From Olsenella profusa DSM 13989 (GTDB taxonomy: Bacteria; Actinomycetota; Coriobacteriia; Coriobacteriales; Atopobiaceae), in assembly GCF_030811115.1 (NCBI RefSeq), contig NZ_JAUSQK010000001.1, forward strand, positions 372,001 to 436,000: a DNA stretch of 64,000 bases, in the 5' to 3' direction. The notes below the pieces were generated by a model that searched no databases, had not been told where the DNA came from, and saw only the letters and a program-made list of their open reading frames with translations. Position numbers and translations under genes: made by a program. This document shows, piece after piece, positions 44,026 to 50,948 of this stretch. The first letter of the stretch is position 1, and each line of letters begins with the position of its first letter.

Positions 44026-44652
44026 TTAGGCCATGCGGACCTGGACGAGGGCGTTCTTGCCACCAGGAACGGCACCCTTGATGAGCATGAGGTTCTGCTC
44101 GGCGTCGACGCGAACGAGCTTGAGGTTCTTGACGGTGACGCGCTTGTCGCCCATGTGGCCGGCCATGTGCAGGCCCTTGCGGACGCGGGCGGGGTAGGCG
44201 CACTGGCCGATGGAGCCAGGCTTGCGCTGGTTGCGGCTACCGTGGGTCATGGGACCGCGAGAGAAGTTCCAACGCTTGATGGTGCCCTGGAAGCCCTTGC
44301 CCTTGGAGGTGCCGATGACATCGACGGCCTTGATGTCGACAAAGTCCTCGACCGTGACCTTGTCGCCGCACTCGTACTCCTCACCGGGGGCAACGCGCAC
44401 CTCGCGGAGGTAGCGCATGGGCTCGACGCCGTGTGCGTCAAAGTGACCTTGGGCGGGCTTGTTGACATGCTTGGGCTTGATGTCTCCGAAGCCGATCTGG
44501 ACGGCGTCGTAGCCGTCGGTCGCCTTCGTCTTCACCTGCGAGACGGTACAGGGGCCAGCCTGGATGACGGTGACGGGAACGACGTTGTCGTCCTCATCCC
44601 ACACCTGCGTCATTCCGAGCTTGCGGCCAAGGATGGTGCTGACCATGCTCAT
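44026..44652 (-). CDS. rplC: 50S ribosomal protein L3
   Basis: A 208-residue protein of the peptidyl-transferase region. ILGRKLGMTQVWDEDDNVVP, GKGFQGTIKRWNFSRGPMTH and GSRNQRKPGSIGQCAYPARV are standard. It is the first gene of the cluster here; rpsJ is not upstream. Start ATG 44652, or 44646 two codons later. The leader is about 125 nt from the proposed promoter. Confidence 0.97.
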   Translation of the reverse strand: MSMVSTILGRKLGMTQVWDEDDNVVPVTVIQAGPCTVSQVKTKATDGYDAVQIGFGDIKPKHVNKPAQGHFDAHGVEPMRYLREVRVAPGEEYECGDKVTVEDFVDIKAVDVIGTSKGKGFQGTIKRWNFSRGPMTHGSRNQRKPGSIGQCAYPARVRKGLHMAGHMGDKRVTVKNLKLVRVDAEQNLMLIKGAVPGGKNALVQVRMA

Positions 44653-44782
44653 TCCTTACCTTCGGTGGTCATGGGACCTGTGGGACAGCTCCTCTGCCCT
44701 CCCCAGCGGACCACATCCTGTGTTGCTACGCCGCAGGTAGATGTCCTCGACACAGAACGACCCCCCTGAGTGCAGCTCGTTT

Positions 44783-44811
44783 AGTGTACATGCTCGCACG
44801 CTCGTTCACAA
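44783..44811 (-). promoter_or_regulatory. Promoter for the ribosomal protein operon
   Basis: On the minus strand, TTGTGA (44806-44811) and TACACT (44783-44788) are spaced by 17 bp. Transcription would start near 44776, leaving about 125 nt of leader before rplC. Confidence 0.65.
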
Positions 44812-44961
44812 TCTCTGCGCACAACTTTTTTGGCGTTCTAGCTGCAGCTTGAGTATCCACGGCGTCGGGCGTCTCCCTGGCCGCACGCGGGGGAGGCGCA
44901 CGGGAACTGCGTGAGGCGGCCAGGCCTCGTCAGGCGCGCGATGCACGTATCGAGGTGCCGT

Positions 44962-45147
44962 TGGAGCGTTTTGGGCTGAAGTGCGTGATGGCCTTGGGGC
45001 CAAGGGGCCAAAATGGGCGATTCCATCGTCTTGGGATCCCGTCGGAGGCTGTAGCGGCGTCCATGTAGGTACATAACCGCACATGATGGATGCATTTGGA
45101 TGGGGTCTCGGCGTAACCCATCACGCACTTCAGCCCAAAACGCTCCA
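44962..45147. repeat. TIR element copy E (divergent subfamily)
   Basis: 186 bp with perfect 29-bp terminal inverted repeats, TGGAGCGTTTTGGGCTGAAG then TGCGTGATG and the complement. The outer GGAGCG and inner AAGTGCGTG are shared with copies A-D, while the middle of the arm differs but stays perfectly paired. The interior carries TTGGGGCCAAGGGGCC, reminiscent of the A-D arm, and no ORF. Confidence 0.85.
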
Positions 45148-45176
45148 CTGCGGCACAAGATCGAAGGCCCCGTATG

Positions 45177-45211
45177 GCAGGAGGGCCCACATCCCTGTGG
45201 GCCCTCCCTGC
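45177..45211 (-). terminator. Terminator hairpin after Cna-B adhesin
   Basis: GCAGG(A)GGGCCCACA pairs with TGTGGGCCCTCCCTGC around TCCC, giving about 15 pairs with one bulge, 38 bp beyond the stop on the minus strand. There is no long U-run. Confidence 0.65.
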
Positions 45212-45248
45212 GGCACGTCAGCCCCGCGCTCGTGCCTGTCTGTGCCCG

Positions 45249-46976
45249 TTACTGCTCGCGCCTGCGCAGGAGAGCCGCAAGGGCGATGCAACCGGTGGCT
45301 GCCAGGGCGGCAATGGCCGCGATGGTCATGATGCGGCCGGAGTCATCACTCGTCTGGGGCAGGTTGTCGCTCGGCCGTCCCGACGCGGGGGAAACGGGCG
45401 CGTTGGGCGTATGGGCGTTGGTGATCGTGAAGCCCGTCGTCGCATCGCCCGAGACGGTGGCCGTGTAGCCCTCGGGCGTGCCCACTTCCTGGACGGTGTA
45501 GGCGATGTCGCTGCCGTCCTCCTTCTGGAGCAGGTCCGTCCAGGTATGGGTCCACTGGTTGTCGGCACCCAACGTGACGGGGTCGCCCACGGGCTGTCCG
45601 TTGGCGTACAGCTGGACCAAGACGGAATCCGGACGGATGCCATCCTGGTCGTTCGCGTCATCCCAGGCCTTCGTGACCGTAACGGACGTCCTGATGGGCC
45701 TGTCAACGACGGTCTGCACGGCCGCGCCGGTGCCGTCCACCGTGAGCGTATATTCCTGGTCGTTCAGCTCGTAGCCCGCGGGAGCGATCTTCTCCCTGAC
45801 CGTGTACGTGCCCTGCCTGAGGGCGCCCGAGGTCACCGTGCCATCCGCGCCCGTCGTGAGGTCGAAGGTCGACCCATCGGGAGACGTCACCGTGAACACA
45901 GCGCCAGCCAGCGGCGTCGTGCCATCCTCATCCACCTTGGTGATCCTGATGACGCCGGTATGCTCCCCGTCACCCGTACCGCCTGAGGCCGCAAGATGGT
46001 GGGATGCGGTGGACGTGTAGGTCCTGGTGCCGCCCGTGAGAGTCATCCTGTTGTGCAGCGTCATCCCCGGCGTATAGGTCGTGCTGTACTGCAGGAAGTA
46101 GGCGTCGCTGGTGTCCCCAAGGCTCAACGTGAACGACTTTCCGTCGGGCGCCATCTGCAGCATGCCATCGGCGACGAGCTCATCGGAGGTCCAGCTCTGC
46201 AGGGTGTCCGTGACGTCACCGTACTGTGAGTAGTTGACCTTCCTGAGGGAGAAGCTGTCGGCAACGTACGTCTGGTTCTGGTCGTCAAGTGAGTCGGTGA
46301 TGGTGCCATTCTCCAGAGGGGACTTGCTCAGGTTGATGCGCGCCTGCCACGTTGCCTGGTTGGGGTTGTCCGTGGAGTCGACGCCCCACTTGGCCAGGTG
46401 CTCCTCCGTGATCGGCTGGGACCCGGTGACGACGACGCCCGTCTGGGCCGTCGTGGAGTGACCCGAGACCTCCCCATTGACCGTCACCGTAAAGGTGTTG
46501 GGGCTGTCCATCTTGACCTTGGTCTCATCAAAGCGGGAGGCCAGGTGCATGGTGCCCTTGACGTTGTACCTGTTCTCCACCGCATCGGAGAAGACGACGT
46601 GCACCGTGCCGCCCGTGTCACCCGCACCTGGATCGACCGTGGCATGGGCCACGACGTTGCCCTGCGTGTCCGTGAGGTCGAATTCGCGCGCCGTCGTGTC
46701 GGACGGGAACCTCATGTTGTCGGGCAGGGTGACGTCGAAGTAGTCGCCCGCATGGACGTCCGTGCCGTGGCTACTGGCATCCCAGTCCATTGCCAGGTAG
46801 AACGTGCTCGTGTGAAAGACCGAATCCACGTCCTGGTGTTCCAGGTTCTGGATCTTGAGACTCGTGATCGTGGTGTCAACCACCTTGCCCGCCGCATGGG
46901 CGGGGATAGGCATGAGCACCCCCATGCCCAGCGCAAACACGAGCACCGTCAGGAGGCGCAGTCCCCATCTTACCAT
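45249..46976 (-). CDS. LPXTG-like surface adhesin with Cna-B domains
   Basis: A 575-residue secreted, wall-anchored protein. A signal peptide (VFALGMGVLMPIPAHAAG) is followed by an MSCRAMM-like Ig adhesive region (about 30-335; GDYFDVTLPDNMRFPSD). A SpaA-type Cna-B repeat (GVIRITKVDEDGTTPLAGAV) and a second Cna-B repeat (VTVTKAWDDANDQDGIRPDS) come next, both likely with internal isopeptide bonds. The sorting signal is LPQTSD, with Ser in place of Gly of LPXTG, then a membrane span and RRREQ. It is monocistronic: a terminator separates it from the pilus operon and a promoter candidate precedes it. It may be an ancillary pilin or separate adhesin. Confidence 0.85.
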   Translation of the reverse strand: MVRWGLRLLTVLVFALGMGVLMPIPAHAAGKVVDTTITSLKIQNLEHQDVDSVFHTSTFYLAMDWDASSHGTDVHAGDYFDVTLPDNMRFPSDTTAREFDLTDTQGNVVAHATVDPGAGDTGGTVHVVFSDAVENRYNVKGTMHLASRFDETKVKMDSPNTFTVTVNGEVSGHSTTAQTGVVVTGSQPITEEHLAKWGVDSTDNPNQATWQARINLSKSPLENGTITDSLDDQNQTYVADSFSLRKVNYSQYGDVTDTLQSWTSDELVADGMLQMAPDGKSFTLSLGDTSDAYFLQYSTTYTPGMTLHNRMTLTGGTRTYTSTASHHLAASGGTGDGEHTGVIRITKVDEDGTTPLAGAVFTVTSPDGSTFDLTTGADGTVTSGALRQGTYTVREKIAPAGYELNDQEYTLTVDGTGAAVQTVVDRPIRTSVTVTKAWDDANDQDGIRPDSVLVQLYANGQPVGDPVTLGADNQWTHTWTDLLQKEDGSDIAYTVQEVGTPEGYTATVSGDATTGFTITNAHTPNAPVSPASGRPSDNLPQTSDDSGRIMTIAAIAALAATGCIALAALLRRREQ

Positions 46977-47246
46977 TCTTCCTCTTCCTTTCCCGGAAAC
47001 AGGCCCAACGCACAGTCAATGACAGCGAGCCACCAGCTCCCGCAATGACCCGTCGTGGCGACACGGAGCATAGGATCAGTCCTCCCCACGAACAGACGCG
47101 AAATCCGCCGTGCCCAGCTCACACACGCGAACCACCTGCACTTCCCTTCACATCTCCATATAAGGACAAGCGCAGACGTCTAGCAGTCAAGACCCTATCC
47201 ATAGCTTTGTGTCAGCTTCGATGACACTGTCCTCTTACTGAAATAG

Positions 47247-47276
47247 AACATAGTGTTCCATCAAACTCCAGGTCAA
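47247..47276 (-). promoter_or_regulatory. Promoter candidate for Cna-B adhesin
   Basis: On the minus strand TTGACC (47271-47276) and TATGTT (47247-47252) are spaced by 18 bp, about 265 bp upstream of the start, so the leader would be unusually long. Confidence 0.45.
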
Positions 47277-47405
47277 TGGATGTTGCTGGGAAGACATAAT
47301 TATCACTAAGCAACCATCAACCTCAATTGGCTATCAGCTTTCTGCTTCTCAGTTGTTCATGGGAACCGCACTGATGCCATAGGTGTGGCCGTCGGAGCAA
47401 GAAAA

Positions 47406-47429
47406 GGGTCGAGCAGCTCTGCTCGACCC
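47406..47429 (-). terminator. Terminator of the pilus operon
   Basis: On the minus strand GGGTCGAGCA pairs with TGCTCGACCC around four bases and is followed by TTTTCTTGC, about 36 bp after the minor pilin stop. A classic intrinsic terminator. Confidence 0.85.
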
Positions 47430-47464
47430 TCTATCGACCGACCCTGTTGCGATCGTCTGGGACG

Positions 47465-48211
47465 TTACTGGTGACGCGCCGCGCGCTCCCGACGTCTCCG
47501 GGATATACCCAGCACGAGCGCGATGGCACCGACGACGCAGATGCCCAGGCTCAGCTGAATCAACCCCCACATCGCATCATTCGTCTGGGGAAGCCTGAGG
47601 CCTAGGATCGTGGGGCCTGCCGGGGGATTGCTCTGCGGCGTCTCCCCGCCCACGAACGAGTGGTCGAAGGCAACGCCATCGAGCTTATCGCCCGAGGACA
47701 GGTTCTTGACCGTCACCCAGCCCAGCTTGAGACCACCCGCGTCATCGTTCTCTATGGCGACCTTGATCTCCCACACGGTTCCGTCGACCGTCATGCCGGG
47801 CGTCGCGGAGGCGTCGGTCACACAGCGAAGCTGGTAGGTATACACGCCAACGCGCGAAAACGCGAGGTCGCCGGTGGGCGTCGCGGTGCCTGCGGAGAGC
47901 GTGATCTCATATGATGCGTCACCATCCATGGTGAACGCATAGGTGTCCCCCTGCGCGCCGCTGGGCAGGGGAGCCGTCGCGTCCATGCGCCTGAGCTCAT
48001 AGTCAAAGGAGGTGTCCAATCCCGCAGGAATGGCACCAGTCTTCGATAGGCTCTGTGTCACCTCAATGGTGCGTGGTTCAGAGGATGCATCGGTGGCCGC
48101 CCATGCACGGGAGGGGGCGCAGTGCAGCGCAAGCATGAACGTGAACGCAAGGGTCCCAAGTATCGCAAGAACCTCGTCCCGCGCGCGTAGCTGTCTCGTT
48201 GTCGTGCCCAT
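47465..48211 (-). CDS. Minor (FctB-like) pilin
   Basis: A 248-residue surface protein with a signal peptide (LGTLAFTFMLALHCAPSRAWA), one Spy0128-type pilin domain (about 45-190; DTSFDYELRRMD, SRVGVYTYQLRCV) and the sorting signal LPQTND, then a hydrophobic span and RRRRERAARHQ. Its position after the sortase equals that of FctB, the wall-anchoring base subunit of streptococcal FCT pili. The LPXT motif suggests attachment by a housekeeping sortase. It lies six bases after the sortase gene and is last in the operon. Confidence 0.75.
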   Translation of the reverse strand: MGTTTRQLRARDEVLAILGTLAFTFMLALHCAPSRAWAATDASSEPRTIEVTQSLSKTGAIPAGLDTSFDYELRRMDATAPLPSGAQGDTYAFTMDGDASYEITLSAGTATPTGDLAFSRVGVYTYQLRCVTDASATPGMTVDGTVWEIKVAIENDDAGGLKLGWVTVKNLSSGDKLDGVAFDHSFVGGETPQSNPPAGPTILGLRLPQTNDAMWGLIQLSLGICVVGAIALVLGISRRRRERAARHQ

Positions 48212-48217
48212 GACGCC

Positions 48218-49144
48218 TTACTCCTTCGAATCACTGTCCGTGGCCTTGGCTCGCCTGCGCGAGGGTGCTCCGACAACCCAGGCGATCAGCAAGAATATCA
48301 GCAGCCCAATGCCAATCCGTGCCCACAGAGCCAGACCCTTCCTCCCTGTGTCTGACAGCGAACGATCGACTGCCTGCTGAGCATAGGGATTGTCATACGT
48401 CTGATCGGTAATGCGACCGACCACGACATGCCGTTGGTTCGTCCCTGAGCCACATGTCGAAAGAACGAGCATGTGGTCACTTGCCTGCAGGCCATCGTCC
48501 ACCCACTGCGTCGCATGTTCCTTGAGATAGGCAAGGAATTCTCCCGTGGAGGGGGATGAACCCACAGTCGTGCTGTACACCACCTCATCGTGGGCATCCA
48601 CCAGCAGATACGCGCACACCTCAACGCCATGGCCCATGCCACTGAAGTAGATGTTGCCGTACCGGTGCTGCTGAAAGAAGTCAGCGTCCCCATATTTGTC
48701 AAGATCGCCAAACATGAGGGAGTTCTCCATGTGGTGGCCGAAGATGACCGTACTTGCATCCGAGAAGTCCCGCGCGTTGCGCCAGTCCAGGAACAGGGAT
48801 CCGGAGAGGGCAAACTCACCCTTAGGGTTGGTGTTGAGATACCCCTCGTTATCCTTGCCTTGGACGAGCGGGTAGTCGACCCCCGTGCCATAGAGCGTGA
48901 GCCATCCGACCACATCAGGGTTCATGGCCTGAAGCTCCGCAAAGCTCGGATCGTCATCGGATGAGGGTCGATATGAGGCAAAGGTCTCCTCCCCCGCCTG
49001 ATCCTCCACGCGATTGTTGTCAAGTACCGAATAGGCCGTAAAGAGAACCACGAGCAACAGCACGGAAAGGACTATTCCGTCGACCAGCCAGTTTGTGAGC
49101 CGGATGGCCCCCTTGGCCAGCCGACGGAATAGCGCGTGCTGCAT
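48218..49144 (-). CDS. Class B sortase (pilin polymerase candidate)
   Basis: A 308-residue membrane transpeptidase. The N-terminal anchor (IVLSVLLLVVLFTAYSVL) is followed by a class B core: MNPDVVGWLTLYGTGVDYPL, catalytic His in VIFGHHMENSLMFGDLDKY, Cys in LVLSTCGSG and Arg in RHVVVGRI. A second hydrophobic segment near the C-terminus (ARIGIGLLIFLLIAWVVG) is a feature of some pilus sortases. The ATG abuts the major pilin stop (TAAATG). In FCT pili the class B-type sortase after the major pilin builds the fibre; the same is likely here. Confidence 0.88.
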   Translation of the reverse strand: MQHALFRRLAKGAIRLTNWLVDGIVLSVLLLVVLFTAYSVLDNNRVEDQAGEETFASYRPSSDDDPSFAELQAMNPDVVGWLTLYGTGVDYPLVQGKDNEGYLNTNPKGEFALSGSLFLDWRNARDFSDASTVIFGHHMENSLMFGDLDKYGDADFFQQHRYGNIYFSGMGHGVEVCAYLLVDAHDEVVYSTTVGSSPSTGEFLAYLKEHATQWVDDGLQASDHMLVLSTCGSGTNQRHVVVGRITDQTYDNPYAQQAVDRSLSDTGRKGLALWARIGIGLLIFLLIAWVVGAPSRRRAKATDSDSKE

Positions 49145-50317
49145 TTACCTCTCGAGCTTCCTCTTGGCGGTGCCGTAGAGGACCATGCCCGCGACGGCAA
49201 CCGCTCCCATCAGGACGAAGGGAAGGTTGTTGACGATGAGGCCGGTGGGGGTGATGTCCTGGTACTTGTTGGTCATCGTGCCGGTGTTGGTCTTCTCGCC
49301 GACGAGCACGCCCTGCTGCGTCGTGACGTTGTTGCCGTTGGCGACGGCGGCATAGGACTGCGTGTAGCCGTCGACGGAGGCCTCGGAGATCTCGTACTTG
49401 GTGCCAACGAGGAGATTGGCGAAGGTGACGCCCTGGGCATCGGCAGCGGTGAACGTGATGGTGCGGCTCGTGGCGCCAGCGGCGACCGTGCCCGCATCGG
49501 TGATGGTGGCACCGCCCTTGACGACGGGGTTGATGGCGTTCAGGACGTCAGCGGCCGTCTTGCCGGCAGGCAGGACAGAGGGAGCCGTGAAGGTGACGGT
49601 GAACGCAAACTGCTTGCTCTTGTCGCCCTGGGCACCCGTGACCGTCTTCGTGACCACAAGGTTCGTGTTGGGATGGTTGGGGTTGTCGGGGTTGTCGGGG
49701 TTGTCGGGGTTGGGGTTGTCCGGCTGGTCGTTCGTGTTCTCGGTGTACTTGTTCTGGTCGAACGGGATCGTGTCACCGGAAACCTTGTCGTCGTTGGTGG
49801 TCGTGGCCACATCGCCCTTGGCAACGACGACGGCACCGAACTGGAAGCCACCACCGTCCTTGGGCACGACGGTCGCGATCAGCGTATAGGTCTGGCCATC
49901 AAACTGGAACTCGCCATTGGAGGGGCCATTGGTGACGCTTTGGTTCTCCTTGATGGTCCAGGCGTACACGCCGGCGTGCGTGAAGTTGCTCGCGTCGGTG
50001 GCGCCACCAAACTTGATGGCACCCGTGCCCGTGTTGTTGGCCGTACTCGTCGCATCGCTGAGCGTGATGTCCTCAACGGTGGCGGCCGGACCGTCGGTGT
50101 AGGTCTGCTCGCTGCCGTTGCCCGTGCTTAGGGCCTTGGGCGTGATGGTGTAGCTGAACGTGGCGGTAACCGTGGACCCCTCGTTCATCTGGAGGGTCTT
50201 CCGTACCTGGGGCACCTTGGCGGCATCCGCCGCAAACGCCGGGCTCGCAAACCCAAATGCCGCAGCCGCAAGTGCCATGACAAGCGCCAGCGCGGTCCAC
50301 CTTCTGCTCTTTCTCAT
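49145..50317 (-). CDS. Major pilin, FctA/Spy0128-like
   Basis: A 390-residue pilin. A signal peptide ends ASPAFA-AD. Two Spy0128-type domains follow, with linker Asn/Pro/Asp repeats (NPDNPDNPDNPNHPN). Each shows the usual Lys strand (VRKTLQM; VVTKTVTG) and an acid (TIKENQ; EISEAS), with the Asn in TNKYQD likely making an isopeptide bond. The sorting signal reads ITPTGLIVNNLPF with the hydrophobic tail FVLMGAVAVAGMVLYG, like the (E/Q)VPTG signal of streptococcal FctA. AAAGGA precedes the ATG at 50317; 16 in-frame upstream codons are not used. Confidence 0.85.
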   Translation of the reverse strand: MRKSRRWTALALVMALAAAAFGFASPAFAADAAKVPQVRKTLQMNEGSTVTATFSYTITPKALSTGNGSEQTYTDGPAATVEDITLSDATSTANNTGTGAIKFGGATDASNFTHAGVYAWTIKENQSVTNGPSNGEFQFDGQTYTLIATVVPKDGGGFQFGAVVVAKGDVATTTNDDKVSGDTIPFDQNKYTENTNDQPDNPNPDNPDNPDNPNHPNTNLVVTKTVTGAQGDKSKQFAFTVTFTAPSVLPAGKTAADVLNAINPVVKGGATITDAGTVAAGATSRTITFTAADAQGVTFANLLVGTKYEISEASVDGYTQSYAAVANGNNVTTQQGVLVGEKTNTGTMTNKYQDITPTGLIVNNLPFVLMGAVAVAGMVLYGTAKRKLER

Positions 50318-50378
50318 ACGTACACGTCCTTTCGCTTGTGCGCGTTCCCGCGCCCTACCTACCATATGTAAGCGGATG

Positions 50379-50948
50379 TCAGAAGTTCCTTCTTCTCACA
50401 ACCGTCATTACCTTGCCTTCGGTTCCCGATTCAATGTCCACCGGACCGTACAGCCTGCTGTCCTTCGACCCGGTGCGGTTATCGCCCATGACGAACACCT
50501 GGCCCTCGCCTACGGTTATGGGATACGAGATCCCTGCCGTGAAGGGCAGCGTCTCCGCATAGATGCGGTCCTCGCTCTGGTGGTATCCGTTCACCACCAG
50601 CCCGTCACTCGTGAAGTCGACCGTGTCCCCCGCAACCGCAATGACCCTCCTCAGCTCCTTCGTGCCCCCATCGTCCACCACGATCACATCACCTGCCGCA
50701 TACTCCTTCTGCAGCCGGTAGTAGACGATGAGGTCCCCCTCTCGAAGCGCGGGATCCATGCTCCCATCAGGCTGCTGGACCATGCCAAAGAGGAACACGA
50801 AGACCATTGCGACGAACCCAAGCACAAACGCGACCTTGAGAACAAGGAGCACGAGCTCCGCGACAAGGGAGGGTTCGTGCGCAGGGGCGTCAGCCTCACC
50901 GGTAGCGCCCCTCGCTGGCGAGGCCGCATCCATCACATGCCGAGGCAT
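50379..50948 (-). CDS. SipA/LepB-like signal peptidase of the pilus operon
   Basis: A 189-residue type I signal peptidase homologue. One membrane anchor (LLVLKVAFVLGFVAMVFVFL) is followed by box B with Ser (QQPDGSMDPALREGD), box D (KELRRVIAVAGDTVDF) and box E (VFVMGDNRTGSKDSRLYGPV). The catalytic Lys expected in box D (usually KRV) is Arg (AGG AGG codons), while the Ser is kept. In streptococci SipA, which has lost its catalytic residues, is a chaperone needed for pilus assembly. The ATG at 50948 shares a base with the adhesin stop (TGATG). 61 bp to the major pilin gene. Confidence 0.85.
   Translation of the reverse strand: MPRHVMDAASPARGATGEADAPAHEPSLVAELVLLVLKVAFVLGFVAMVFVFLFGMVQQPDGSMDPALREGDLIVYYRLQKEYAAGDVIVVDDGGTKELRRVIAVAGDTVDFTSDGLVVNGYHQSEDRIYAETLPFTAGISYPITVGEGQVFVMGDNRTGSKDSRLYGPVDIESGTEGKVMTVVRRRNF

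Larger units (their letters stand above)
44653..45248. other. 596-bp gap upstream of rplC
   Basis: Holds the operon promoter, TIR element copy E (44962-45147) and the terminator of the Cna-B adhesin gene (45177-45211). rpsJ, expected here, is not present on either strand, and no other gene is seen. Confidence 0.6.
46977..47464. other. 488-bp gap between pilus operon and Cna-B adhesin
   Basis: AT-richer than its surroundings. It holds the terminator at 47406-47429, a promoter candidate at 47247-47276 and a long leader for the Cna-B adhesin gene. No gene is seen. Confidence 0.5.

Noticed and set aside
49664-49721. Repeat array GGGTTGTCG resembling a CRISPR or microsatellite
   Set aside because: It encodes the Asn/Pro/Asp linker repeats of the major pilin, with no spacers.
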